Assembly: GCA_032173965.1 (NCBI GenBank)
Contig: CM063284.1
Span: forward strand, 61,936,863 to 62,000,862
Reading direction: 5' to 3'
Origin: Sitta carolinensis
Lineage: Eukaryota > Chordata > Aves > Passeriformes > Sittidae
Length of the DNA: 64,000 nt
Part shown: positions 49,602 to 62,610 of the stretch, piece by piece
How positions within the stretch are numbered: the stretch's first letter is position 1
Layout of the letters: each line of letters opens with the position of its first letter
Notes under the pieces: generated by a model
Told to the model about the DNA's origin: nothing
The model's input: the letters and a program-made list of their open reading frames with translations, nothing else
Databases searched by the model: none
Translations under genes and position numbers: made by a program

Positions 49602-50573
49602 AAACCAACCTGAGGAAATGGCATTGGACATGTGAAGCACTTAGATCAGCACCCCTGTATGTCACCCCAATTTTCTCAGCATTCTCCCATCACAATATTC
49701 AGGAAAAGTCACCTTTCCTTACTCATGTCTTTGGCATCAATTTTCTTTCATTGGAGCCTGCAGTAGGAGTCACTGAGCTGAAAACCAGCCTGCTCCCCCT
49801 CAGTGATGCCTTCCCTGGAAGTTGATGGTGTCCTGTCAGCAGCTCAGCCAGACAGAACCACCGGCGCCATCTTCATTAGGGGAAAAGCTAATATAAACAA
49901 ATAAAGGCGTTAGTGGAGATAGCAGAGTGAGGGGATTACTGAAAAATGCCTTGTAGAGTCAGTTGTTATGCCTTTAGTTTTAAAATATATAAATGTTATA
50001 TGAATCTCAAATCCGCTTTTATTTACATAAAATATTTATACACCAAGCAAGACAATTTCACAACTTTAAAATGTATTTTCCTGTTAGATTAATCTTTTCA
50101 TATGCTAACAACATTACAAGTAAACATTTTCATACTCTCCACTACATGAATGTGGCTAAAAGCTTCCTTGTTATTTTATAGTTACAGCATTTCAAATGTA
50201 TCTTTTTTTGACGTGGTTAGGCAGCCTGCCAGTTTTACCACTAAATTATAGCAGAGAAAACACTCAGTAGAATTTGATTAGATTTCTTCCTTCTCCCCAT
50301 GAGTAAGGCAAAGCAAATTTATGTTCAAAATGCAAGCTGGGTTCTGAAGGATTGAATATAGATCTGTATTTGTAGTGTTCAAAATGCAGGCGAGTTTTGT
50401 AGTGGAAAACAGATATTGTATGTAGTGCTGCTTTATATTACTGTTGCATTTTGTTTTGTCGCTGTCTGTAGAATGATAAAAAAATATTAGTCAATACCAA
50501 ATTTAAGATTTATATTTCAGAGAATTAGAGATGAATCCGTCCTTATCTTTGCTCTTAGTAAACAATTATATTA

Positions 50574-51447
50574 ATAGAATCATAGGATTACTCAGGTTGG
50601 AAGGGACCTTAAAGATCATCTAGTTCCAATCCCCCTGCCATGGGCAGGGACACCTTGTGTTTGCAATGACCTTGCACCAGACCAGGTTGCTCAGAGCATC
50701 CTCCAACCTGGCCTTGAACACTTCCAGGGTTGGGGCATCCATGACTTCCCTGGGCAACCTATTCCAGTACCTCATTCCCTCACAGCAAAGAATTTTTTCC
50801 TAATTTCTAATCTAAACATATTCTCTTTCCGTTTGAATCAATTCCCCATTGTTCTGTCTCTACATGCTCTTGTACAAAGTCCCTCCACCTTTCCTGTAGG
50901 CTCCCTTCAGGTACTGGAAGGCCAGAGTTAGGTCTCACCAAGGCCTTCTCTTCTCCAGGCTGAACAAACCCAATCCTCACAGCCTTTCTTCACAGGAGAG
51001 GAGCTCCATACCTGTGATCATCTTGATGGCTTCCTCTGGACTTGGTCCAATGGGTTGATGTTGTTCCTGTGCTGGGACCCCAGAGCTGGATGCAGCACTC
51101 CAGGTGGGGTCTCCATCAGACCAGAACAGAGGTCAGAATCCCCTCCCTCACCCTGCTGGCCACGCAGCTTTGGATGCAGCCCCCCCAGGACACAATTGGC
51201 TTCCTGAGCTGTGAGTGCACACTGCTGGGTCATGTCTGGCCTCTTATCCACCAACACTCCCAAGTCCTTCTTCGCAGAGCTGCTCTCAATCCATTCATCT
51301 CCCAGCCTGTACTGATAAGGGGGCGTGCCCCAACCCGTGTGTGGCACCTTCCACTTGATCTTTTTGAATTTCATGAGATTCCTGTGGATCCACTTCTTGA
51401 GCTTGTCTGGATCCTTCCAAATGACATCTCATCCTTCAGGTGTGATG
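50574..51447 (-). mobile_element. CR1 LINE fragment, antisense, best preserved copy
   Basis: Starts with the reverse complement of the terminal CR1 octamer repeat (AATCATAGGATTACTCAGG) and GGAAGGGACCTTAAAGATCAT. It passes through the 3'UTR into the reverse complement of the ORF2 end. On the minus strand the traces YQYRLGDEWIESS and KDLGVLVDK (about 51255-51320) are typical of the CR1 reverse transcriptase C-terminal region, and the frame is then lost. About 870 bp, closer to CR1 consensus than the other three copies, so probably the youngest of the four here. Confidence 0.95.
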
Positions 51448-54400
51448 TACCTATAAGGAGTGGATTCATCCCAACCAGTTGCAAGGGATCCAATTCAGTT
51501 GCACATTATCTGTACACTGTACTTTTAAGGAGAAAGGCTGACCTCCGAATATGTCATGGGGCATGTTTCCAAGCCATTAGATTGATTTGTCTAAATCAGA
51601 AGTCTAGTTGGAGCATGTTGTGGTGCCTCCACACCAAGAAGGTCAGGTTTCCTTCTTGCAGTAATCAGAGCAGAATGGGAGCAGAGATCATATGTGCCTG
51701 ATTCTGACCTGATACAGAGTTAGAACATGGGATAAGGCAGCATCTGAAACTGGCAGTTAGGAATCATTCCCAGGTACACAGACCATTGTCCTAAGTTCTT
51801 CAGTGCGCTGAACTGTCTTGGTGTCTATCTTCTCCCATGAACTACAGGCAGACTTATTTTCTAGACTTTATTTTCTGTCTTAGCATTCAAAGCTGCTAAC
51901 TTGAATTCCTAGATTGGATGGTTTGTGAATGTCACTGAATGCCTGTGACCAAAACCCCTTCAACAGACATTTCTGAAGGATCATATCCAGTGTTTCCTTA
52001 TTATATGTTTGATAGAAAACTACATGAACAATTAGCTCATGAGTATGAATTATCATTATAATGACATAAACCCAAACTTCTTTATATTATAGTCATTACT
52101 CAGTAGTACTGTTTTCATAATGTACTTATATCCTTTAAGGACAGGAGAGATCATTGTGAACCACTGTTCCATAACATATATTAAGAAATTCTAGTAATTA
52201 GTCTCTGCAGAAGCCCATTCTGGTGATTAGTTGAGTTTAAATATGTATTTTACAAAAAATTGTGCAAAAGCTTAAGATGGATATAACTGCTTATTTAATC
52301 CCCATTCTAAGAGCCAAGCACAGTAGTTGTATAGGAGTTCCTTACATTCTGTAGATCCTTTATAGGAGCAGAAGCATTCAGAATCTGACATTATAAGTCC
52401 AGCACATTTCACAAATGATCTTTAAAAATGTACACTTGTTGCTGCTTACAATATGTGTTTTTAGTATTAAAGTGAACTGACATATGTATTCATTGCTCAC
52501 CTACTTCCAGGCAAAGGAATTAAATCAGTAACTTTAATGAATATAGTTTTGTTATCTACTGTATATAGATATGACATTAAACAAATCTTTAAATTTTTCT
52601 TTGTGTGAGAATGTACCTAATAATTAACAAAATTTAATAAATGTGACTATTATGATATATCTGATTCATTTAATTAGGGAAAAACATTTTGTGAAATGGG
52701 CAGTTGATGTAAAGATGTTTCATCAGGATTAGCTCAGCTCTTAGGTTAAAAGAAACTAATTTAGGAGGAAGAGAGCTTCTATTGTATTTTTTTTTTCAAT
52801 AAACCCCATGAAAATCTTTGGATTTTCAATTTTAAAAGTATTTAAAGATTTGTTTAAGAAAATATTCAGCAATACATCATTTGGCTGTGCAACTGGTAAA
52901 TACAGTGACTCAGTAAGCTACAGTAGCTTAATTATACTTAGCAGTGAGGTAGTGTATATAGCACAGCATGGATTACTTATTCATACATTGTAAACAGCTT
53001 TCATGACAATGGACTGATTCAAAGCCTGTTGGCATCAGCCAGTGCACTCCTACTTTTATCATCAACTTCCATTCCAACTTGGAGCCTGATCCAAAGCCTA
53101 CTGAAGTTGATGAAAAAGTTGTTATAGCTGAGGTATAAGGACCTAAACAAGCTGTTCTGGAATTTGATATACTACCTCTCTGAACAATCTTTTTCTTGAT
53201 TCTTCTGTTATTTTTGACAGCACCCACGTCTTGGGAGAACTTTAATTGAACAAATGTTGATTTTTAGATCTCTCTAAATGGATGTTATTCTACCAAATGT
53301 TCAAAATGCATCCTGCCCGTAACCATGAAGAATATGACATTGTCAGAAGGAGCACAAAAGTGTTGTATATGTTTGCAGATAATTATGTTTAAGTAGGGTA
53401 GCAGAACATTCATTTAATTTATGATTTGTATACAAATAAAAGATGTAATTGATTTAATTTTCATTACCATGGATCACTGGTAAATGTGACCTAGAAAGAT
53501 CTATATTTTGATCTGAAGCTTAATGTGATCTTATTCCCCTTAAAGAGCGTAATAGTAATAAACAGCTTGTAGCCTTTGGGGCTTGAGGTACTGTCTGTTT
53601 CCTAAATGTTGATGAAAGTCACAATTTCTTTTACCTGTAAGAGTTTTCTCAGACACGAGGTCATAATTTGTTGATCCATTTAAAAATGTCAGTGCCCACA
53701 AGCCTCACAACATGGACAGTTCAAATAAACTGGAAAGGGGAAAGAAAACTTTTTTTTGCCATTTCTCTGAGGCTCATACAAAGTGACACTGCGAGAGCAT
53801 GTAGGGTTTCTTACTGAAGATGCAGTCAAGGTAGATGATCTCCAGATCACTCCGTAGTGTATTTGTGCGTTGTCTTTCAGAGTGGGAGAAAGGTTATCAG
53901 GTCTGGGTTAAAGGATGTTACTTATACATGTCCTGATTCATAGCCATGTTCTCGAAATTTCAAATTTGGGGTGCAAACAGTAAAGAAAGACTAAATAATT
54001 TTTGTCCATAGGAAGTATCATACAAATTCCACTTCCCTTCTTCATCCAAATCCAATTCCACAACAGTCTTTCTCTGCAACAGAATTAAAACATGAAGGCT
54101 GTGTTCTTACTTTTATATTAGCTCCAAGCACTAACTCTCTGATCATCCTCTGTAACATATCAGCTTGAACTGGGCCAAACCACTGCTTCGGTGGGTGGGG
54201 AAAAGTAGGGGTAGGGATAGACTGACTCTCCTTTGAGCTGTGCATTTTCCAGAGAAAAGCACAGTGTTCCAGCCCTGTGATTCTGTGCTTTCACGGGCCT
54301 CTTGAGTGCAGTGTCTTGGTCTGACCATGGGGCTTTTACTTCTCAGGTTATAATTTAATAACATCTGCTTGATACTTTCTTGCTTTAAAATCAGCGGTAG

Positions 54401-54899
54401 TAAGAGCACTGGCCCCATCATATGCTCTAGAGCTGCAAAGAAATGAACCCTCAGTATTCTAATAGTAGTGGGATTGCAAACAAATCTGTGTAATTTCACA
54501 AAGTATACAAGCTATAAATATTATGTTTATTCTAAAGAAGAAATGTGAAATGTAGTCAGCAGATAAAATGTTTATTTTCTAACTGTCACGTGTTTCTTCA
54601 TCCTTTTGTGACCTCAATGTAGTAAAATTTAAATAGTTTGTTCTAAAGAACAAAACATGCTGTGTGAAGAGGCAGGAATAGGAGTACTCGCACCACACCA
54701 GGATCTTGACTAGCTGATTGTCAGAACCCAGGACATTTCTCTGACTGCCCTGGATGACCAGAGGCCCTGGCAGGGGTCTCAGAGACCCTGTCACGGAGTC
54801 AAAAACACCTGTGTCTTTGATTTGAGCCCATGGAGATAACTACCAACCTTGTTTGAAGATTTACAAGCCACAAGAGGTTAAGTAGAATGATAGCTAACT
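51448..54899. other. Intergenic, no gene recognised
   Basis: A/T-rich, without interspersed repeats that I recognise and without supported coding sequence. The longest frames (about 118 codons near 54143-54499, minus) show no domain. Confidence 0.55.
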
Positions 54900-55313
54900 T
54901 GTCACAGGGTGAAAAAGTAGAATTTTGGGGTTTTATAATGGGGGTTCAAGAGGCAAAGATGGAGGAATCTGGGCATGCCCTGGCCCTTCTTCTTCATCTT
55001 CTTGTCCTCCATCTTCTGTTGTGATAGTGGCACTTTTGATTGGTTTAGAGACACACTGTCCAACATAGCTGACAGGTATTGGAAAATTATTGTAAATAAA
55101 GTATATGTAATTTTTAGTATAAAAGATAAACGCCTTCCTAAGGGTGTCAGTCTGCTCCATCTTGACCTGCAAGACGGACCTCAGTGGGTCAGAGCCAGAA
55201 TGTATTAGAAAAGAGAAAATAAACAACCTTGAAAACCAGAACAGACAGATCTCGGATTCTTTGGTCACAGGGCTGGGAAGCCAGAGACTCTTTACAATGT
55301 CAAGTTCATCACA
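54900..55313 (+). mobile_element. Solo LTR remnant of an endogenous retrovirus (ERVK-like)
   Basis: Reads as an avian LTR in sense orientation. It begins TGTCACAGGGTGAAAAAG at 54900 and has a U3 with GGCAAAGATGGAGGAATCTG and a CT-rich TTCTTCTTCATCTTCTTG stretch. A TATAAAA box lies at 55118-55124 and an AATAAA polyadenylation signal at 55218-55223, about 95 bp later. The end is uncertain: TCACA at 55269 or CATCACA at 55313. I saw no retroviral coding sequence on either side, so it is a solo LTR left by recombination. No target-site duplication was evident. The pattern recalls a family abundant in songbirds (from memory). Confidence 0.72.
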
Positions 55314-55339
55314 ACAACAGAAAACTGAGAGTTGATCAT

Positions 55340-55560
55340 CTCTTGCTACTTATGATTAAGCAATAAGGGGAGAGGTACAGGGTATTTCCTGGGGATTAAT
55401 AACTGATAGGGAGGAGTTAATGGCCTGAGGTGCAGCTGAGGGCCATTAACCCCAGCTGGTCATCAATCCTCATTAAAAACCTCTGCAACTCAGGTCACCA
55501 AACACGGTGAAGGGCAAACCAATGTTTTAAGCACCTTTGTGATTCCCGTCTCTGTTGTGT
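55340..55560. repeat. Possible interspersed repeat with stem-loop
   Basis: The sequence GGGGATTAATAACTGATAGG, GAGTTAATGGCC, GGCCATTAACCCCAGCTGG and CATCAATCCTCATTAAAAAC resembles an avian dispersed repeat I cannot name with certainty. It contains perfect 10-bp inverted arms, GTTAATGGCC (55416-55425) and GGCCATTAAC (55441-55450), around a 15-nt loop. It may be part of an LTR into or beside which the neighbouring LTR inserted. Confidence 0.4.
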
Positions 55561-58500
55561 CCTGAAATTAGTTCTGATTTAATTTCTGTTACTTCCTGGG
55601 GTAGATGGTGCTTTTCCTACTGCAGCAGAAGTTCTAGTCAGCAATGGGTTTATCTCACCAGTAGTTGTGTGAAAACTGTAGAGTTCAGATCTTTATGTGC
55701 AAGTGGGAGTCCTTACTACTATAGCAACAGAATACGGGGTGTTTTAGAAATTCCAGCATTTAATTACATGAATAAGAAAGTAAGTAATAAATTTCATAAA
55801 GATTGGTTTGCGAAATCCAAGTTTGTTTTTTAATAATGTAGTACAACCTTTTCTATTAAAACAACAAGAATTTTTAAGGGGAGGGCCCATGTTTCTTCCA
55901 GTTTTGAAACTGTTAAGCTTTGTTTTACTGTGTTTCAAAAATTTTTTCTTTTTATTTGGTAGAATTTGATACATAAACCACCTCCTAATTTTGAAAAAAA
56001 GATGAATATTGCAAATACATTTCATATTAGATTAGATAATAAGCATTGGAATATGTCTTTTATAATGGATTTGTTGCTTCTTTATGTTTTGAAATGCATA
56101 CAATTTAGTGTTGTGTTGGATATTTCTAGAAAGCTAATCTTCTAAGGAAGGCCTATCATTAGCATAGTATTTAAAATATAGCGACTTTGTAGTTATGCTC
56201 TTTCTCTTGATTGTTCTAAATTAAGATTGTGGTAATAAAACATGAAGCTATGACAAAAGTCCTGAGACTATTTTTGAAAACTGATAAAATCCTGAAGCTT
56301 CTTTTCCAGGCCCTAGCCCAATCCTCTCATGGTAGCAATACAATACCTGAGTAATATTGGAGAGCTCAGTTGGCCTAACTCAGGGGTAAATGTTCACACA
56401 GATGTTCTGTGTTCATTGTAGGTGTCTGTCTGAAAACGACCAAAAGGTCTCTGCAGTCCTTACAGCTTTGTAGAGATACTATCAAATGTGATCATGTAGA
56501 CTTCTGGGGACAGGAGGCAGATAATAGAATGGAAGGGTATAACCTGGCAGTAATGCTGTGAACTCAATGTAGATGTTTTTTCTTTGATGGTAGTGAGAGC
56601 AGAATTAGTGTTTGGTCTCTCATACATAGGACTGTATGATTTTGCCCTACAACTGCTGATGAATTCTGCACCCTGTGCATGAACTTACAAAATCAGAAGC
56701 CCTCTTCTTCTGGGTCTGTACAAATACCTGAGAGGTAAGTGCCCTGAATGTTTGAAAGGAGGAGAGCACAGGGCACTCCAGTTGAAGGAGTACTGTTTGT
56801 GTTCTATCCTTTCCTGATGCTGTAGAAAACAACACAGTCCCCTTTGCAGAGAGTAGGAAACAGGTGACAAATTCTGCTGGGTTCCACCAGCTCAAAATGC
56901 GCATCTGAGCCTGACACAGGGGAAGGGATCCGTGCCATTTCCATGTTTCACCAGGAATGTGGATGTGCAAGTAGTGGGAACTGTGCAGGAAAGACTTGGA
57001 TTAAAGCAGCAGTTCTTTGCATGTAGTTATGGAAGGTATGTCTCAATACAGCTCTGTCTTTTATTCAAAGACTCAAGGCAAATATGTATGGTGACTGCAG
57101 TAAGCCTATTTCCCCTTCTTGGTTTAGAAAGACATTCCTTCATATGTTGCAGGACTTCACTGTCACTATTCATCTGAGTGAAGATAGGCATTCACAGGCT
57201 TATTTGCAGAATCATCATCCTGAAATAGATACAGACCGATAGAGACTCCTGTTCCATGGAAAGGTTGAAAACCTTACTTGGGTCCTTGTATTCTGCATAA
57301 CAGCTGAAGAGAAAGTCTTCTACATTAACTCTCTGCATCTGGGATTTGAGGAGGATTCTTAACCACTCCGAGAGTATTTTGAAAGAAATTTTATTAGAAA
57401 AAGATGTTTTGCAAAAGAAGTTTAAAAAGAAACTCTTATCTTTTACAGTCAAAAGTGGTTGGTTCACTGTAAAGTTTTGCTTATGGGAGGCTTCTGAATG
57501 CTATTTTACTGTATGGGATGATTTGGATTTCCTTACTACTTTTGAAGTTTCACATCACATACCTCTGCCAGAACACCAGTCCCTTCTCCTATACTGTGTT
57601 CTTATAAGTCTTTCAGTGGCTTGTATTTTCAATTCCAGGTATGAAGAATAGAATCTCATTTTTAGGGTCTCTGAGAACTGAAACCAGCAAAGTTGCTTTA
57701 AGTATACATGTTGAGACTAACTTACTCTGCAGCTCTTTTAGCACAAACCAGTTAGCTGTGTAAGGCAAAATATCTTCATTTCTGTGACTTCTGCGCACCA
57801 TACAAAATCCGCTGCTTTTCGTGTTTCAAATGCTGTTAAACATTCTCCTCCTTTTTTCTGTTTTAAGGGACAAAGAATAAAACTTTAAAAATATAGGCTC
57901 TAGGGTGTGCATTGGTGGGCCATTCCTCCATGCATGTTTCATGTAAAGAACACCTTTGCTTGTTCTCTAGATGCTGTAGAGAAGGTGCTATCTGTTAAAG
58001 GGAGGCAAGTGTGGCACTTTATTGCACTGGGAGCCATGATTGCTCAGCTGTGAGATTGCTTCCTGGAAATCTGTAGTGGAGAATCAAGCACAGTGCAGCA
58101 GAAGCCACATATGAATGTGGTAAGTGAATAGCTGTGTTTGTGCATAGGGAGTAGCTGAGGAACTTGGGGAACAGTAGTGTCCTTTTGAGCATGACTGGCC
58201 AGTTGAGGACATACCAGTTAAATTGCTCTGAGACCCAGCTGACAGATGTCTCTGTGGGTACGGGTAAATAACACAAGTTGGAGGTGAAAGGTTTCAAGGA
58301 AGAAGCAAACAAAGAGACATCAGAGTTGTCCAAACATAGTGGTCTGCAAAGAATTAAATCCCTTTTCTTTAAGTCCTTTGGCATCCCTGTCCAAGTTGGA
58401 AAATCATGTGAGAGACTACCTCATGCCTTTTCTTGGCTTATCATTCATTAGTTCATGTTCTAGGAAACTAATCTTCCCTGGTTTCATGTGACAAGTCTAT

Positions 58501-61500
58501 AGCCTTTGGCCTTTTTTGTATTCTCCAGAAAGACCTTCACCTCAGTTGATGTCTCAGAAATTCATTTATGACTCTACAGTCATAAGTTGTTTGTTTTTTG
58601 TGTTTGTTTGTTGTCTTTTTTTGTTTGTTTTGTTGGGGTTTTTTGTGGTTTTTTTTGTTGTTTGTTTGTTTGTTGTTGTTGTTTTGTTTGGTTTTTTTTC
58701 TGAATGCCAGTGACCAACGGTAAAATCTTTTTAAGGCCAAGATGTTAATGTTTTTGTATTGCTGTTCACTTTTTACAATGGCTACTCACCAACTCTTACT
58801 TTTTCTCTCTTTTCTTCTAAATCTCTGACTTGAAAGAGAGGGTGCTGTTCTTGGCTCATGGCTTAACATCTTCTGTGTTTTCCTGATCAACTGACCTTGC
58901 ATGTTTTTTTAAGTATGAAGTTTCAGTGTTTTTATATTCATCCTTTTTCAGACTGGTCATGGACTTGCTGCAAAGCTTTTAAGAACCTCCAGAAATGTTT
59001 ATTCTTTCTACACCTTGGCCTCCACGTATCAAATAGACGTGCTGAGTCTTCTGTCTTGTGTATCTCCTCCTGTTTAGTATAGGTTTTTCTGCCTTTGTCT
59101 TCATACTGAGTAAATCTTGTCCTTCAGATTCTCAGTATAAAATTTTGACATCGTTATGGACTTCTACTGCGTGATTATGGAATGGTTTATTTTTATCTCT
59201 CAACTGTAGCTTTCAAGAAAGGAGAAGTTCAAGAATTTTGGTATGATAGTGGTACACTTGTGCTGCTTTGGCACTGCTATGAAGGAATTCTGACTTCACT
59301 GACAATACTCTAGATTTATGTTTATGGTAATGAGAAACCAAATCAATGTCTTTTTCTATTTAAGTGTTTCAACATGATATTTCAGTGGCCTAGACAATAT
59401 AATTGCTTGTAATAGTAGAAATCAGCTCCCTTTGAGTGTGTGTTGTTCTGCTATACTTAGTTGCAAAACTATTTTTATATCATCAAATCAAAATATTCTT
59501 CAGAAGTTAGAATGATTCCCTATGCTTCCAGATTTCACAATAACGTGTTGTATTGAGAATCTTAGTAAGAATATAATTAATGGTTGAAAGATGCTGGATT
59601 TCTTATAGTCCCCAAGTAACTGTTGAATGTTGTTCTTGTTGTTCCTTGTTTCACAGCTGTGTGAAATAACCAGTCTTATACTTGAAAGCTTTGGCTGGAA
59701 CGTAGTTGAACAGAGCATTTGAAGCTCAGTTCAATCCTTTGTTATTTGCTGGAAAACCTTTTCCTGCTGACAAAAGTTTATTTCTGTCTCTCTTCTAATC
59801 AGCCTAGTGGATCAATGTGCAGAAAATGACACCCTGAGCCAAGATGCTGCTGAGTGTGGACAAATAGAGATAAATAATCCAGAAGAAACTGGATGCGTTC
59901 AGAAGACTGTCACCTTCTTAAGCCTGGAATGTTTTCTTTGCAACATTTTTAGAGAATGGGATTTCCGTTCAGCAGGATCTGAGATAGGATTGACATGAAC
60001 TCTTGTGGTGTTAGGGTCAGAATTGTCCACTTCTTAGTTCTGCCTTTGAGCCAAGTATCTTGAAAGCCTTGCATCCTCAGTCTTGTGTCACTCAGCTTGT
60101 CAGAATTCCAGATCATGTCACTGTGCAGCAAACCCACTAAACAGGCTCTCTTGGGAATTGCAAATTTTGCAGAGCTATTGGATTGGATAGCTCAACTAGA
60201 ATTTCCATGTTTTATGCTCCCATGCCATGAACCAGATGAGATTGGGTTCCATGTGGGTTTGGCCTTGTCTCTGTAGAAGATACCTTGGAGGTCTCAGAGG
60301 CAGGATTTAAGGAATGGTAAACCTGGGAAGAGTTTCCAAGATCAGTAGTGCTAGGACAGTATGCCTAATGGTGCTAATTGAAAGCTGTAGATTCAGGGAG
60401 CCTAATGTGTATGATCTAGAAAACTGAGGATATCACTTAATATAGTAGCAGATAGTTGAGGAGGAGAAGGAAAATTAGCAAGGCTTAACTTCACTGAGAT
60501 TCTGGAGTGCTGGAAGTCTTTTTCGGGCAATATGGCTGTGTCTCTCTTTACACTTCTGGTTTGTATAGAGGCTAATACTTCCACATTTTAGTCTCACTTG
60601 TCCTGAGTCTGGCATTTCCTGTCAATGAGAAACTGCATTTTTGTAACTTCAGGTGCAACCCAGGGTCTAAATATGTTATACATAAAACAATTCCCACCAA
60701 GTTTCTGTAGGGATGCTGACTTTGCAGAAATTCTTGTTGCTTTGTGGCACTTAAGGTATAATTTTACTGTTTCTTTGACATGTGAATAGAGAATGCATCT
60801 GAGATGTTTGTTAGAAAATTTCAGTAGATACCTATGGGATAAGATTACTGTGATGCATTTTAAATGTTTATAGCTGTTAGAGGTGGGGGCATTTCCTGCT
60901 GAGAGAAATGGAAAAACTTCTTGATAGTATTCAATGATAGGTGTAGGAAAAGATGTATTTTATTATTTTTTTTAAATCAAACTTGCAGAAGAGGTCCAGG
61001 ATTGCTGCATGTATTGCAGCATATAGCTTCTAAAAGGAAAAAAAGAATAGTCTCATTCCTTTGCTGTTTCTGGGGGCTAAGGGAGTAAATGACCTTCAGC
61101 TTTATGCAAATAGAAAGATTGCAGTTTGTAAATGATGATAGCCATTCAAAACCAAAAGTAATCCCACTTTTCTGGTTTTTGCTAATGTCTTGTAGTATGC
61201 AAATGGCCTGACAATACTGTGTACCTTAAAAACATATTTAAGCACCAGAATATTTTGTATAAATTTGAGGACTTTATTCTTCTGTACCCCAGCATAAATC
61301 TGTACAAAGACAGGGGAGTTACTGTCACATGCAACTAGCATGAACTCATAATAAGCTCCAAAATATTGTAAATATTAGAAGGCCCTAATATATATGGTTG
61401 ATTATAATTCCAGTCACTGGTTATAAACCTCATGAAATGAATTGCCTCATTTATAATGCATACCATGGGACAACATCTAATTTGGTGACAAGCATGGAGT

Positions 61501-62025
61501 CTAGCAAAGATTCAATAGAAATATCTGCTTAAATAACCATGTTCTCACCTAATTACATATATTTTCTAAAGCTTTGTTATTTAATATACCTGTTGTTATT
61601 ATTAAATTGAATTTCACACATTTAAAAATTCTGGTGAATAAATGTCCTTTTCTCTGTGAGGTGCAAGGTTAGTGTTTATTTTAAATTGTGACTTTTTGTG
61701 AGAAAGATAAGAAAATCAACATATTCTGTTATCACACCTCACTTTGGAAATAACAAGGTGAGGGCTATCCTTGAAAAGTAATTGATATTCCTGTACAGGT
61801 TGAAACTGATATACAAACAGATAAACAGAGTCCTTCTAGTCTGTGCTTTAGCTGAAAATGCCATACCAGTAGTTGTCTTACATGGCCTCCAGTTTCAGAC
61901 CAGACCTTTGACCTTTTGGACCATTCTGCTGTCTTACTCTGGCCACTTCAGATGCCTTGGGCCTATGTAATTTTAGCTGCATAAGTAGATCACAAAACTA
62001 TTGAAGTGATGCTGTCTAAGTTAAT
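55561..62025. other. Intergenic, no gene recognised
   Basis: A/T-rich with chance frames up to about 120 codons and no domains. The only notable simple repeat is the T/G tract at 58.6 kb. 61330-61660 is repeat-free and very A/T-rich. Confidence 0.6.
58586..58700. repeat. T/G-rich (TTTG)n tract
   Basis: About 115 bp composed almost wholly of T and G, with TTTG, TTG and long T runs. Open frames crossing it encode only Phe/Val/Leu or, antisense, Lys/Asn/Gln low-complexity sequence. Confidence 0.93.
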
Positions 62026-62610
62026 GTTGTGCAGTGGGTTGACCTTGGCTTGACACCAGGTACCTGCCAAGGTGCTCCATCACTCCCCTTTGCAGCAGAA
62101 CAGAGGGAAAAAATAGAATGAGCCCTCAGAGGTCAAGGCAGTTTAATAAAGAAAAGGTAAAGATTGTGCATGTGCAATAAAATGTAAAAAAACCCCCCAA
62201 CAAACCCAAACCAAAATCTTTTATTTTCTACTTCCCATCAGCAAGTAGTGTCCTCTCACTTCCCAGGAAGCAGTTGCTCTGGAAGGAATGTGCTGTAAAT
62301 AACAAATACCCCCCTGCCATTTCCTCCCCTTTTTAATTTAGCTTTTATATCTGAGCTGACCTCATTTGGTGTGGAATATCCCTTTGGTTAGTTTTAGTCA
62401 GCTGACCTGGCTGTGTCCGCTCCCAAGATGTCTGTCACTTCCAGCCTACTGGTGAATTTTGGGGAGACAGTGCTGATGCTGTGCCAGCCCTGCTCAGCAG
62501 AGCCAAAACACAGGAGTGTTAGCAGCACTTTTCCAGAGACCAATGCAAAGCACAAAACTGTGAGGGCTGCTGTGGGGTGAATTAACTCCATCTCAGCCAG
62601 ATCAAATACA
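62026..62610 (-). mobile_element. ERVL-type LTR remnant, antisense
   Basis: The right side ends with AATTAACTCCATCTCAGCC, the reverse complement of the GGCTGAGATGGAGTTAATT start seen in a widespread avian LTR family. Inside are GGTGTGGAATATCCCTTTGG and CAGCTGACCTGGCTGTGTCC, also typical of it, and a minus-strand TATA-like ATATAAAAGC at about 62341-62350. The left part, from GTGCAGTGGGTTGACCTTGG at 62030, belongs to the same class of element. Internal deletions shorten it, and no coding sequence remains. Boundaries are approximate, and the family assignment is from memory. Confidence 0.75.

Larger units (their letters stand above)
42876..50573. other. Intergenic, no gene recognised
   Basis: Largely A/T-rich single-copy-looking DNA with no supported coding frame. 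46540-46740 and 47740-48060 are repeat-free and rich in AATTAAG, CTAATCAG and TAATCG motifs, as in candidate regulatory DNA. Simple repeats inside are listed separately. Confidence 0.55.

Noticed and set aside
51018..51374. 118-codon minus-strand frame as a host gene
   Set aside because: It is the decayed CR1 reverse transcriptase end, then CR1 3' sequence.
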